From NCBI GenBank assembly GCA_024408855.1, contig JAKSUQ010000002.1, positions 1-64,000 of the forward strand: a stretch of DNA of 64,000 bases. Direction: 5' to 3'. This document shows, in pieces, positions 1-8,868 of this stretch (positions within the stretch are counted from its first letter, which is position 1; each line of letters starts with the position of its first letter). The notes under the pieces were generated by a model that searched no databases, was not told the DNA's origin, and saw only the letters and a list, made by a program, of their open reading frames with translations. This DNA comes from a bacterium (GTDB taxonomy: Bacteria; Cyanobacteriota; Vampirovibrionia; Gastranaerophilales; Gastranaerophilaceae). The position numbers were made by a program, and so were the translations under genes.

Positions 1-1
1 T

Positions 2-2647
2 GATGCAACCGTAACCGCTCCAAAAACTGATGGACAAAAACCTCAAATGGGATTGATTGACGATGCTCAAGGAGGAGTCGTTAATTCTATAATTGATGCA
101 GTTAAGAATTCTGACATTGAAAAAGTACAAGAACTTTTACCGACAATCATTGCAAATAAAGACTTTGCAACATTAGAACGCTGTGTTGATGAGGCAAAGG
201 ATACAGAAATCCTCAGAGAAATATCAAAAATATTCCGTGGTAATCCTCAATTAAAGAATGACCCGAAATTTAGAGAATTCTTTGATAAATATCAAAAAAA
301 GTGGAATGAACATTCTCAAGATACACCGGAAGTATATAATATGTATACGAAAAATTCGTCTGATAATTCTGCTAATATGAACTTTGAAACAAAAAAAGCA
401 GAACTCGTTTCTCAAATGAAACAATCCCAAAATCTAAATAATGGAATTAACCCTAAATACATTACAGAAAATTCCATTGATATTTTAGAACAAATGCTTA
501 ATAATCCGAAATTCTTAGAAAATAAATACATGGCTTCACATGCCGAAGAGATTATAGCTTCTTGTAATACTCCTGAAAAAGCAAGTTTGTGCAAAAAAAT
601 CATTGAAAATCCTAAATTGTATAACATTATAGCAAAAACCGAATCACTAACAACTATGATAGATAATTGCAAAACACAAGAAATCACTCAAATCAGGACA
701 AAGACAATAGACGACATTACCAAAATGTTAGAAAATAATCCGGATTTGGAAAATAATGCTAACTTTACATCTTTTGCTGCACAAATTATTGCCCAAACAA
801 ATACTCCAAACAAATACAGTGTAGCTTCAAAAATGATGAATACACCATTATTCTATGAAGATATCAATTTACGAAAATATATATCATTTATTATCGATGG
901 AATAAAAACTCCGGAACATGCTAATGGTGTAATATCAGTGATTGATGAACTCATTGACATAAAAGAAAATCATTCGGAATTATGGAACAACCATTCATTT
1001 GCAGAAAAAAGAGGACAACTTGTAGAATCTGCATTCAATGTTGAAACAGTAAAATCTATGAGATCTGTAATGGATGAAATAATCCAGATTTCTGAACAAC
1101 ATTCTGATTTATTCGAAAATGAGGATTTTTCAAATTTTATCGGAAGCATTATCGAAAAATCCAATACCAAAGAACAAGCCGAAGCCAAAATTATCGCACT
1201 TCACAATATCACGGACATTCAAGAAAATAATCCTGATTTATGGAATAACAAAAACTTTGCCGACAACATAGGTTGGATAGTAGACTCAACTTGCTCATAT
1301 AACAGCACAAATATGGTATCTGTAATTTTAAATAATCCGAAAGTTTTTGAAAATAATGACTTCTCACATAATATAGGTCATTTCATATTTGACTCTTATC
1401 GCCCCGACATGTTTAACCAGAATCTTAAAGTCATAAAAGATATATGCGGTGATGATTTTGTCATGCCTAAATTTGAAAACGTTGACTCAAAACCTAAAAT
1501 GGGATTGATTGACGAGGCTCAACCTGACATTGAGCAAACTAAAAAAAAAACTAAAATAAATGAAAAACCGCAGAATGTTGTTTTGCACAACATGAAAGCA
1601 ATTGATGATGCTGTAAGTAAAATCAATGACGAATATTTAGCTGCTGAACAATTTTTAAACGACGAATTTACAAAATTAGGTCTTGATAAGATAGGTATTT
1701 TTCATTCCAGACTCAAGAGCCCTAAAAGTTTAAAAGATAAGATTGTAAACTATTTGAAAGAAAATCCGAATGCTACTTTACCAGAAGCAATTAATGATGT
1801 TCGTGATGCTTTTGGAGCAAGAACTATACTTGCGTCAAGTGATTACTCGCAACATCCGGAAGTCAAAGCGTTAATAGATGCAGGAGATATAAGAGGAGCA
1901 ATACTCAAAGCGGCTGAAATACAATCTCAACCAATTTATGAAGGACTTAAAGCATTTATAATTTCTGAAGCCGATAACTTAACTGCATTTTCTATTACAA
2001 GATTGAGCAACTACGTTTCAGAAGACGGCATTCCGTATTTATCAGAAGCCCAACTTGCCAACCTTAGACAATTAGCCGCTTCTAAAAATATAGAATTTAA
2101 TTATGTTGAAAGAGTTGATGAAAATGATCCACTTTATAAAGTATATCAAGCTCAAGGTATAAAACCGACAACTCGTTCACAACCATCCGGCTATACAGCG
2201 TTTCAATTAAATTTCACCACAAAAGACGGTAAAACTATTGAATGGCAATGCCGTGGCGATAAAGTTAATGATTTTGCAGAAGCTGAACATTTACCTTATG
2301 ATATAAGAACACATAAAGAAGGTACCGTAAAAGATCCGAAATTAGTAAGATTATATGAACCGATTGATAAAATATTAACAGATGAAAATCACTTTGATGA
2401 TGATGTCTATAAAGCATATCAAAAATATTTAGCAGATTATTACACACATCTAAGAAAACTCGAACTTGGTTTTGAAAGTACGGAACCAAAATTATCCGAT
2501 TATGAAGTTAAAAATGTGAAATTCGATAAACAACTTGAAGCTAAAAATCTTATGTTCATACACGATTTAACTCAAAAAGTTAAAAAAGGTGAAATTTCAC
2601 AAGATGATGCAATTAAAATTTATAAAGAAAATTTAGATTTAAATTGA
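2..2647 (+). CDS. Repeat-rich protein with C-terminal RelA/SpoT-like nucleotidyltransferase domain (5' end outside window)
   Basis: The frame is open from base 2, so the start lies outside the window. The ATG at 47 is probably internal: it has no ribosome site, and the residues around it (KPQMGLIDDAQ) recur 485 codons later as KPKMGLIDEAQ. Numbering from that Met, residues 90-480 hold degenerate helical repeats of the type NNPxLxxNxxF followed by a TPEKA-like turn. The C-terminal part (545-760) matches the RelA/SpoT synthetase fold: SRLKSPKSLKDK (R555, K557, S561, K565), DAFGAR (D587, R592), SGYTAF (714-719), EWQCR (E732, Q734, R736) and AEAEH (744-748). In known families this fold makes (p)ppGpp or pApp, or pyrophosphorylates tRNA. 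An insert of about 120 residues separates the GAR and SGY motifs, longer than in small alarmone synthetases. A catalytically competent, possibly toxin-like domain is inferred; substrate and target are unknown. Confidence 0.65.
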   Translation, partial: DATVTAPKTDGQKPQMGLIDDAQGGVVNSIIDAVKNSDIEKVQELLPTIIANKDFATLERCVDEAKDTEILREISKIFRGNPQLKNDPKFREFFDKYQKKWNEHSQDTPEVYNMYTKNSSDNSANMNFETKKAELVSQMKQSQNLNNGINPKYITENSIDILEQMLNNPKFLENKYMASHAEEIIASCNTPEKASLCKKIIENPKLYNIIAKTESLTTMIDNCKTQEITQIRTKTIDDITKMLENNPDLENNANFTSFAAQIIAQTNTPNKYSVASKMMNTPLFYEDINLRKYISFIIDGIKTPEHANGVISVIDELIDIKENHSELWNNHSFAEKRGQLVESAFNVETVKSMRSVMDEIIQISEQHSDLFENEDFSNFIGSIIEKSNTKEQAEAKIIALHNITDIQENNPDLWNNKNFADNIGWIVDSTCSYNSTNMVSVILNNPKVFENNDFSHNIGHFIFDSYRPDMFNQNLKVIKDICGDDFVMPKFENVDSKPKMGLIDEAQPDIEQTKKKTKINEKPQNVVLHNMKAIDDAVSKINDEYLAAEQFLNDEFTKLGLDKIGIFHSRLKSPKSLKDKIVNYLKENPNATLPEAINDVRDAFGARTILASSDYSQHPEVKALIDAGDIRGAILKAAEIQSQPIYEGLKAFIISEADNLTAFSITRLSNYVSEDGIPYLSEAQLANLRQLAASKNIEFNYVERVDENDPLYKVYQAQGIKPTTRSQPSGYTAFQLNFTTKDGKTIEWQCRGDKVNDFAEAEHLPYDIRTHKEGTVKDPKLVRLYEPIDKILTDENHFDDDVYKAYQKYLADYYTHLRKLELGFESTEPKLSDYEVKNVKFDKQLEAKNLMFIHDLTQKVKKGEISQDDAIKIYKENLDLN

Positions 2648-2676
2648 AAAACAATCACATAATTTGATAAAAGTTG

Positions 2677-2682
2677 TATAAT
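2677..2682 (+). promoter_or_regulatory. Putative -10 box before the small gene at 2700
   Basis: TATAAT lies in the 52-bp gap after the RelA/SpoT-like gene, followed by a GAGG ribosome site (2691-2694) 5 bp before the ATG at 2700. No good -35 box is seen at the usual distance. The small gene could therefore be transcribed separately as well as by read-through. Confidence 0.4.
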
Positions 2683-2699
2683 ATGATAAAGAGGTAAAT

Positions 2700-3128
2700 A
2701 TGGTAAACAGAATTCCGAATACAAACATTTCACAAAACGTAAAATCCGCCAAACAGCCTGATGAAATTGTAACATTGAATAAACTCATAAAAGAAAGTTT
2801 CCAAAAACTTTCCGAAAGAGCAGAACGAGAAGTCCCTGAGTATGGAGATTTTAGTCCGGTATTTGAAACCTTTAAAAATCCTGACAATACCCTCTGTGCA
2901 ACAGATTTTCTTATACAAATATCCAAACCTCCCAAAACAGTTGAAAATCATCAAACAATTAGAAATTTTGAACTTGTTGCATATAATTTCCCATCACCTT
3001 ACAAAATATCAACCATACTAAAAACAGGTACGAAAGAAGAATTAATGCAAAAACTTCAAAACGAAAATATATATGAAGAAATCGAATCTCGTTTAAAATC
3101 AATTGCTAAAGATTTGAAAGATGTTTAG
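2700..3128 (+). CDS. Hypothetical 142-aa protein downstream of the RelA/SpoT-like gene
   Basis: I do not recognise a family. The 142-residue protein is soluble, with no signal peptide or membrane segment and a charged helical C-terminus (KEELMQKLQNENIYEEIESR). The start is well supported by GAGG 5 bp upstream. It lies 52 bp after, and on the same strand as, the gene with the RelA/SpoT-like domain. Small genes in this position next to toxic alarmone synthetases often encode an antitoxin or immunity protein. That role is only an inference from position here; it could equally be an unrelated housekeeping or accessory protein. Confidence 0.6.
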   Translation: MVNRIPNTNISQNVKSAKQPDEIVTLNKLIKESFQKLSERAEREVPEYGDFSPVFETFKNPDNTLCATDFLIQISKPPKTVENHQTIRNFELVAYNFPSPYKISTILKTGTKEELMQKLQNENIYEEIESRLKSIAKDLKDV

Positions 3129-3489
3129 CAAATTATTTAATGCATAAAAAAAAGTCCCGAATTGGGACTGTTGGAATTAAGAATAGCTGGAAGTATGAAA
3201 AAGATTTAATAATCATATTTAACCGCAATTTTAATTTTTGCACTATCGCTTAATTGGCTAATTTCTTAGAATTATTATTAGCCATTTGGGGAGTTTTTAT
3301 TTACTGTACATGATTTTCATACCATTAAAAATAAATTATTATTATTGACAAAAAGGCATACAACAAATTAATAATACCAAATTTAAAACGACACCAAGAA
3401 ATAAATTCATGGCGTCGTTAATTTAAAATTTCAATCTTAAACCAATAAAATTCCGTAAAATTAGAAATTATATTAAAAACAAGCGAACT
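3129..3489. other. Intergenic stretch with three inverted repeats, no gene seen
   Basis: This 361-bp stretch has no convincing coding frame. Besides the hairpin at 3146-3169 it holds an 8-bp perfect inverted repeat TGGCTAAT/ATTAGCCA (3255-3284), followed by a short T run, and a 9-bp near-perfect one AACGACACC/GGCGTCGTT (3387-3419). The last lies 70 bp past the ROK kinase stop and is probably its proximal terminator or mRNA 3' stem. Confidence 0.5.
3146..3169 (-). terminator. Hairpin with A/T tract, terminator on the minus strand
   Basis: AGTCCC/GGGACT stem with a 5-base loop (3153-3169), preceded on the plus strand by eight A. Read on the minus strand this is a hairpin followed by a U tract, so it would stop leftward transcription from the ROK kinase gene about 320 bp away. 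On the plus strand no T tract follows, so it is a poor terminator for the 142-aa gene. Confidence 0.5.
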
Positions 3490-4437
3490 TTATGATTTAA
3501 TTAAAAGGCTTGCTCCGATTACACCTGCGGTGTTACCAAGTTGAGCAGGTACAATCTCTACTGCATTTCCTTGTATTGACATTGCACGTTTTTGAATTGT
3601 TTCTTTAATCGGATTTAAAAGGATATCGCCTGCTTCTGCCACTCCACCGCCAATAATGATTTTCTCCGGATTAAGCAAATTTACGACACTCGTTAAACCC
3701 ATGCCAATATACTCACCCATTATCCTAAATATTTGTTTTGCAACAGGATCACCCTCTTTTGCAGCAACTGCAACAATATACGGTGTTATATCAGGATTTG
3801 CGAGCTCTCTGTATTTTGTAGATTTTCCGCCTTTAATATATTCTTCCGCCATAGCTACAATTGACGGACCGGAAGCATACGCTTCCAAACAACCTCTGTC
3901 TCCGCAACCGCATAACGGGCCACCATCCATAGTGAGCTTTATATGACCGAGCTCGCCTGCAGCATTTGAAGCTCCTCTAACTAATTTCCCATTAATTACC
4001 AAACCCGAACCAATTCCTGTTCCAACCGTAATACATATCAAGTTTTGACATCCGATACCTGCACCATAGTTTAATTCACCCAATGCCGCCGTTCTTACAT
4101 CATTATCAACTCTTGTAGGTATACAAAATTCTTTTTCCATAATTTCCGCAATAGGAACATTCACCCACCCCGGAATATTCGGAGCAAGCCTTACAATCCC
4201 TTTTTGACAATCAATTTGTCCGGGAAAACCAAATCCCATGCCCTCAATATTTGCAGCTTGCAGTTTAGTTTCTTTCAACAAATCTCTTATGGCATCTTTC
4301 ATACTGTTAATCGTATATTCATACCCCATTTCGGTTCTTGTCGGAATAGAATTTGAATATATTATTTTGCCTTTGTCGCTGACAAGTGCAATCTTAACAT
4401 TTGTTCCGCCAACATCTATACCTATTCTTTGTCCCAT
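3490..4437 (-). CDS. ROK-family sugar kinase (glucokinase-like)
   Basis: This 315-residue protein has the full ROK signature: the phosphate-binding loop DVGGTNVK near the N-terminus, the catalytic aspartate in VDNDVRTAALGE, a second phosphate loop VGTGIGSGL, and the zinc motif CGCGDRGCLEAY. ROK kinases phosphorylate glucose, N-acetylmannosamine or related sugars at O6 in the cytosol; glucose is the likely substrate by overall similarity to bacterial glucokinases. The ATG at 4437 is the start because GGAGGGAG lies just upstream; a TTG 15 bp further upstream would place that ribosome site inside the gene. It stands alone, divergent from the histidine kinase. Repressor-type ROK proteins carry an N-terminal helix-turn-helix, which is absent here. 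Confidence 0.9.
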   Translation of the reverse strand: MGQRIGIDVGGTNVKIALVSDKGKIIYSNSIPTRTEMGYEYTINSMKDAIRDLLKETKLQAANIEGMGFGFPGQIDCQKGIVRLAPNIPGWVNVPIAEIMEKEFCIPTRVDNDVRTAALGELNYGAGIGCQNLICITVGTGIGSGLVINGKLVRGASNAAGELGHIKLTMDGGPLCGCGDRGCLEAYASGPSIVAMAEEYIKGGKSTKYRELANPDITPYIVAVAAKEGDPVAKQIFRIMGEYIGMGLTSVVNLLNPEKIIIGGGVAEAGDILLNPIKETIQKRAMSIQGNAVEIVPAQLGNTAGVIGASLLIKS

Positions 4438-4564
4438 AGTTTCTCCCTCCAACTATCTGTTGTAAGTAAATATTACCACAGAGAAATTCAAAATAACAGC
4501 CAAATTTTTATATAGCTTGAATACCAAAATAAGCCGATTATCCAATTACTTACCAATATTAAAT

Positions 4565-4575
4565 TATAGTACAAT
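4565..4575 (+). promoter_or_regulatory. Putative -10 region for the histidine kinase
   Basis: Overlapping TATAGT (4565-4570) and TACAAT (4570-4575) lie 22-28 bp before the chosen start at 4598, with GAGAAG (4586-4591) as ribosome site between them. This supports 4598 over the more upstream TTG at 4517. Confidence 0.4.
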
Positions 4576-4597
4576 ACAAATACTTGAGAAGTATCAA

Positions 4598-6064
4598 ATG
4601 GTCAATCTTAAACACTGTAAAAATTCTAAAAAGGACAATTTATATATCGATTCAATGTTTGCAAAATGTGAAGTAGGCATTGTTTGTAAAGATGCTGATT
4701 TACGTTATACGGATATCAACAAATTTTATTGTGATTTGTTTTCTATAAAAGACAGCTCCAAAATTATCGGAACAAAAACCAATGAATACATGACTCAAAA
4801 AGAAATGAACATAATAAACAGTACAGATATGGAAGTTAAAGAGAGCAAAAGCTCTATGGATTACGTCATAGGTTATTCAAAAGGGAAATACTTAAATATT
4901 TTGACATCACCAATAATACACGAAAATAATTTTGCCGGAATAATTTCTTTTGTCAAAGATATTACGAATGAAGAAGCAATAAAAGAACAATTTGTTAATA
5001 AACATTTTCAATTAGAAGCCCTTTTAAAAAATATTCCCATGATAATCTATATGCAGAATAAAAACCTTGAATATATTACAGGAACAAAGCAGGCAAAATC
5101 GTTTCTTAATGAGGGATTAGACGCGATTGAAGGAATTTATATCACACACTTTGATGACAGAGAATTTAGCCTGTCCGCAATTAAGAAGAAAAAATGTTTA
5201 ACAAGAGAAATTGAACTTATTGATAACAAAGGCTTTCCTCATAGATACAAAATCCAAAAAATACCGATAAAAGATTTTAATGACAAAGTTATCGGATTAA
5301 TAACAATAGCCGCTAATCTTGACTCTGAAAAAGCATTGCAGGTACAACGTGAAACTTTTGTAGCATCAATCGGACACGACCTTAAAAATCCGACAATAGC
5401 ACAAATACGCTCGATTGAACTTCTTTTAAACGGTTCTTTCGGAAAAATCAACAACGAACAACGGGAATTACTATCTCTGATACTCGACTCTTGTCGTTAT
5501 ATGAACGGAATGTTATCCTCGCTATTAGATACTTATCGCACATACAAAGGTGTTATCAAACTCAATTTCAGCGAATTTTCCTTGCTTGAACTTGTACAGG
5601 ATTGTGTATCCGAAATGGTTTATGTTGCAAAAGATAAAGACATTGCAATAAAAATTGATACAAAAGAAAATAAAAACTCTGATTTGTATATTGTAGTTGC
5701 TGATAGAGTACAAATTCGCAGAGTTATTATGAATTTGATTTCTAACGGAATAAAGTACGCTTTCGGAAATTCAGACCTAATACTTAAAATCTATATTGAA
5801 AAATCTGATATGTGCTTTCAATTTGAAAATAACAGTCCTTACATAAACGACGAAAGGAAAAAGAAAATCTTTGCCCAATATGTTTCTTATGCCGAAAAAA
5901 GCAAAGTTCATGGAACAGGTTTAGGTCTTTATGCTTCAAAAAAAATAATAGAAGGACATCGAGGTGAAATATTTGTTAAAAGTTTTAAAAACAATAAAAA
6001 CATTTTTGGCTTCAAAATACCGATTTCAGCGAAATCTGATTGCAATAGAGAGATAATTTTTTAA
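4598..6064 (+). CDS. Cytosolic PAS-domain sensor histidine kinase (orphan)
   Basis: This 488-residue protein has no membrane segment. Two PAS-like sensor modules (about residues 15-130 and 140-250) precede a dimerisation/phosphoacceptor helix with the H-box SIGHDLKNP and an ATPase domain with the N-box NLISNGIKYA and G2 box GTGLGLYASKKIIEGHRG. The usual G1 box DxGxG is replaced by ENNSPYI, a deviation that may alter nucleotide binding. It would autophosphorylate on His in response to a cytosolic signal, such as redox state or a ligand bound by PAS. No response regulator is encoded nearby, so its partner lies elsewhere. ATG 4598 has GAGAAG upstream; an in-frame TTG at 4517 would add 27 residues. 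Confidence 0.85.
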   Translation: MVNLKHCKNSKKDNLYIDSMFAKCEVGIVCKDADLRYTDINKFYCDLFSIKDSSKIIGTKTNEYMTQKEMNIINSTDMEVKESKSSMDYVIGYSKGKYLNILTSPIIHENNFAGIISFVKDITNEEAIKEQFVNKHFQLEALLKNIPMIIYMQNKNLEYITGTKQAKSFLNEGLDAIEGIYITHFDDREFSLSAIKKKKCLTREIELIDNKGFPHRYKIQKIPIKDFNDKVIGLITIAANLDSEKALQVQRETFVASIGHDLKNPTIAQIRSIELLLNGSFGKINNEQRELLSLILDSCRYMNGMLSSLLDTYRTYKGVIKLNFSEFSLLELVQDCVSEMVYVAKDKDIAIKIDTKENKNSDLYIVVADRVQIRRVIMNLISNGIKYAFGNSDLILKIYIEKSDMCFQFENNSPYINDERKKKIFAQYVSYAEKSKVHGTGLGLYASKKIIEGHRGEIFVKSFKNNKNIFGFKIPISAKSDCNREIIF

Positions 6065-6104
6065 GCAAAACAAACAATGGTACATTTCCGACTCTGCCTA
6101 ATAA

Positions 6105-6133
6105 TTGCCGTAAAAGCAAATGTGTTGTATAAT
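6105..6133 (+). promoter_or_regulatory. Promoter of the methyltransferase/KDO gene cluster
   Basis: TTGCCG (6105-6110), 17 bp spacer, perfect TATAAT (6128-6133). AAGGAGAG then precedes the ATG at 6159. This is the cleanest sigma-70-type promoter in the region and probably drives 6159 through lpxK. Confidence 0.65.
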
Positions 6134-6158
6134 GGGTCTGTTATAGCAAGGAGAGTGT

Positions 6159-7025
6159 ATGAGCGAGATTTGTGAAAACTGGACTGAGTGGTTAAAAAAG
6201 AATAGATTTGCGGGGCAAACACCCGAAATGATTGAACAAACCACAAAATGGTTAGAAACTGTCAGGGACGTAATCCTTTTATATGCGGAAATTGAACCTA
6301 ATGATGTTGTCCTGGATATCGGAACCGGAACTGGTTTATTAGCTTTCAAAGCCTTAGAAATGCAAAATTGTAAAGGAAAAGTTATTTTTTCTGACAAATT
6401 TCCTGATTGCTTAAACGATTGCCAAAGAATACTCGATCAGTCCTGTGTTACAGAGGGCTACCAAATGTTACTTTGCCCTTGTGAACACATTGCTCTGCCG
6501 GAAAGTTCGGTACATAAGGCTTTAATGAGGTCTGTACTCGTTCATATCGTTAATAAACAACCTGCAATCTGTGAAGTATACAGAGTTCTTAAACCTGGTG
6601 GAAAGTTCTGCGCTTTTGAGCCGATAATCCGCTCGAATACAAGGTATTGGGAAATTCTTGATCCTAAATATATTGACAAATATGAAGATTTCAAACGGGT
6701 TGAGAATGAGATAATGGAAAATCCGCTCGATTCTTTATGTAACTTTGATGAAAAGACTCTAAAAATGAACTTACAAATAGCAGGATTTTCAATTCCGGAA
6801 GTCAAAGTACAGGAAGTAAAATCAAACTACATAGTTCAAGATAATATGGTATCAGCGTGGTTTAACAATCCGCCATCACCTGACCAACCGTCCACAAAAG
6901 AACGTTACCTTAAATATTTTGACGAAGCAACCGTTAATAAATTTATTCAGGATATCCAAAACTACCTGACAGGACGAGAAATCAATCTTAAATCAAATGC
7001 CGTATTTATAACGGCGGTTAAATAA
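6159..7025 (+). CDS. Class I SAM-dependent methyltransferase
   Basis: The protein has 288 residues. SAM-binding motif I is VLDIGTGTGLLAFKA (about residues 50-64), followed by an acidic residue at the end of strand 2 (FSDKFPD), motif IV-like LPESSVHKALMRSVLVHI and the post-motif LKPGGKFCAFEP, typical of UbiE/Methyltransf_11-type enzymes. The C-terminal half, likely substrate-binding, is not diagnostic. It begins a run of same-strand genes with 11 bp to kdsB, so the substrate may be a lipid or envelope component, but that is only context. Start: ATG with AAGGAGAG upstream and a strong promoter. Confidence 0.8.
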   Translation: MSEICENWTEWLKKNRFAGQTPEMIEQTTKWLETVRDVILLYAEIEPNDVVLDIGTGTGLLAFKALEMQNCKGKVIFSDKFPDCLNDCQRILDQSCVTEGYQMLLCPCEHIALPESSVHKALMRSVLVHIVNKQPAICEVYRVLKPGGKFCAFEPIIRSNTRYWEILDPKYIDKYEDFKRVENEIMENPLDSLCNFDEKTLKMNLQIAGFSIPEVKVQEVKSNYIVQDNMVSAWFNNPPSPDQPSTKERYLKYFDEATVNKFIQDIQNYLTGREINLKSNAVFITAVK

Positions 7026-7036
7026 GGACAAAAAAT

Positions 7037-7768
7037 ATGAGCGAACAAACAGCAATAATAATACCGGCAAGATATGGCTCCTCAAGATTAGAAGGAAAGC
7101 CACTTTTAAAAGCCGGTGGGAAATATATAATTCAATGGGTTTGGGAAAAAGCTAAAACCTGCAAAAATGTTGATAGAGTGATTGTTGCAACTGATGATGA
7201 GAGAATTTTCAATACTTGCAAAGAATTTGGTGCAGAAGTTGAAATGACCTCAACTTCACATAAAAGCGGTAGCGACAGAATTGCAGAAGTTGTTTCAAGA
7301 CATCCGGAAATTGCTTATGTCATTAATCTTCAAGGAGACGAACCACTTATTGAGCAAGAAAATATTGAACTGGTTATAAAAGGAGTTCTTGAAGACAAAT
7401 CCGTTGATATATCAACACTTGTAAGAGAAATAAAAGATGAAAACGAAGTCAATAACCCTAATTTAGTAAAGTGCATTTTTGATAACAATAACTTTGCAAT
7501 GTATTTTTCAAGGTCAAAAATTCCGTACGAAAGAAATGTTGGAGAAAGCAAGTTTTACGGACATCTCGGAATATACGGATATAAAAAAGACTCACTTATA
7601 AGAATGACAAAACTTCCGCAAACGACATATGAAAGAGCTGAAAGCCTTGAACAATTAAGAGCTTTGCAAAACGGTATGAAAATAAAAGTCGCAATCGTAA
7701 ATAATATTCCGGTCGGAATTGATACAAAAGAAGATTTTGAAAAATTTAAAAGCATGGTAGAAAAATAG
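7037..7768 (+). CDS. kdsB: CMP-KDO synthetase (3-deoxy-manno-octulosonate cytidylyltransferase)
   Basis: KdsB activates KDO with CTP to CMP-KDO in the cytosol for lipopolysaccharide inner core synthesis. The 243-residue length matches the family. The nucleotide-binding N-terminus IIPARYGSSRLEGKPL, the ATDDERI motif, LQGDEPLIE, and the C-terminal PQTTYERAESLEQLRAL with GIDTKEDFEK are all typical. AAGGA precedes the ATG. It lies between the methyltransferase and lpxK, and kdsA is 2 kb downstream, so KDO formation, activation and lipid A phosphorylation are grouped here. No obvious defects. Confidence 0.95.
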   Translation: MSEQTAIIIPARYGSSRLEGKPLLKAGGKYIIQWVWEKAKTCKNVDRVIVATDDERIFNTCKEFGAEVEMTSTSHKSGSDRIAEVVSRHPEIAYVINLQGDEPLIEQENIELVIKGVLEDKSVDISTLVREIKDENEVNNPNLVKCIFDNNNFAMYFSRSKIPYERNVGESKFYGHLGIYGYKKDSLIRMTKLPQTTYERAESLEQLRALQNGMKIKVAIVNNIPVGIDTKEDFEKFKSMVEK

Positions 7769-7772
7769 ACTA

Positions 7773-8795
7773 ATGAATATAAAAACAAAAATTACGGAAA
7801 TTCATTACAATAAATCTGCAAACGGGTTGCTATATAATGTTTTAAAGTTTGCATCCGTGTTTTACAATTTCGGAAGTTCATTGAAAAACGTAATGTATGA
7901 CAACGGTATTTTAAAACCAAAAAAAGTCAACGCATACGTTATTTCTGTTGGGAATTTTACAACAGGTGGTGTCGGAAAAACACCGGTTGTAGCAGAAATT
8001 GCAAAATATTATATTAATAAAGGCGAAAAAGTTGCTATTATCTCAAGAGGATATAGCGGAAAACTTGATAACAAAAAGGTTAATGTAATTTCTGACGGAA
8101 TTAACTTACACTACAAAGCTGATATGGCCGGAGATGAACCTTATTGGTTAGCGATTAACCTTAACATGTGTGCAGTTTTAACCTGTGCTGACAGATATAA
8201 GGCTTCAAAATATGCGGTTGAAGAAATGGGAATAACTCACATAATACTTGATGACGGTTTTCAACACCGCAAAATGTACAGAGATGAAAATATCGTTTTA
8301 GTTGACTCACAAAAAATTTTTGGGAATAATAATCTGCTTCCGGCAGGGCCTTTACGGGAAAATCTCAACGGGTTTAATCGAGTTAATAAAATAATCGTTG
8401 TAAGCAAGAGTATTGAACATTCTCTTGCGGAAAAACTTGCAGAAGAATTAAAAAATAAGTACGAAAAAGAAACTTTTGTATGCAAAACCGAACCGGATTA
8501 TATTTATAACATAATTTCAGGCGAGCACTTGGCAAAAAATGAAGAAATAACTGCAATTTCTGCAATAGGTCAGCCGGAACAATTTTATAAATTCTTGGAA
8601 AATGACTATAAGATTGCACGCAAAGTATCTTTTGACGACCATCACCAATATAATATTTCCGATATCGACGGAATAAACGGTAAAATAGTTACGACAGAAA
8701 AAGACGCAGTTAAGCTCGCACTACTCAACCGTAACGACATATACGCCCTCAAACTCAAAACAACAATCGACATCGAAAATTTGCTAAAAAATTAA
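7773..8795 (+). CDS. lpxK: Tetraacyldisaccharide 4'-kinase
   Basis: LpxK phosphorylates the 4' position of the lipid A disaccharide at the inner membrane. The 340-residue protein shows the P-loop TTGGVGKTP (about 63-71), the conserved LDDGFQHRK motif and the LLPAGPLRE motif. The N-terminal stretch is amphipathic, as expected for a membrane-associated kinase. It starts 4 bp after the kdsB stop and is probably translationally coupled. With kdsB and kdsA it shows that the organism makes lipid A and KDO, and therefore has an outer membrane. Confidence 0.93.
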   Translation: MNIKTKITEIHYNKSANGLLYNVLKFASVFYNFGSSLKNVMYDNGILKPKKVNAYVISVGNFTTGGVGKTPVVAEIAKYYINKGEKVAIISRGYSGKLDNKKVNVISDGINLHYKADMAGDEPYWLAINLNMCAVLTCADRYKASKYAVEEMGITHIILDDGFQHRKMYRDENIVLVDSQKIFGNNNLLPAGPLRENLNGFNRVNKIIVVSKSIEHSLAEKLAEELKNKYEKETFVCKTEPDYIYNIISGEHLAKNEEITAISAIGQPEQFYKFLENDYKIARKVSFDDHHQYNISDIDGINGKIVTTEKDAVKLALLNRNDIYALKLKTTIDIENLLKN

Positions 8796-8833
8796 TCAGA
8801 AAATCACAATCATTATCTAATTACCAAGGTTTG

Positions 8834-8842
8834 TGATATAAT
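8834..8842 (+). promoter_or_regulatory. Extended -10 promoter before the activase gene
   Basis: TGATATAAT is an extended -10 (TGn followed by TATAAT at 8837-8842) 26 bp before the ATG at 8869, with an AGAGTGGG ribosome site between. It suggests that the activase-kdsA-aroA part has its own transcript. Confidence 0.5.
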
Positions 8843-8868
8843 ATTTTTCAAACAGAAAGAGTGGGAAA

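Noticed and set aside
47-49. ATG at 47 as the true start of the first gene
   Set aside because: No ribosome site, the frame is open to the window edge, and the residues on both sides of this Met recur later in the same protein, so it is internal.
3146-3169. Hairpin as plus-strand terminator of the 142-aa gene
   Set aside because: The A tract precedes and no T tract follows on the plus strand; it is oriented for minus-strand transcripts.
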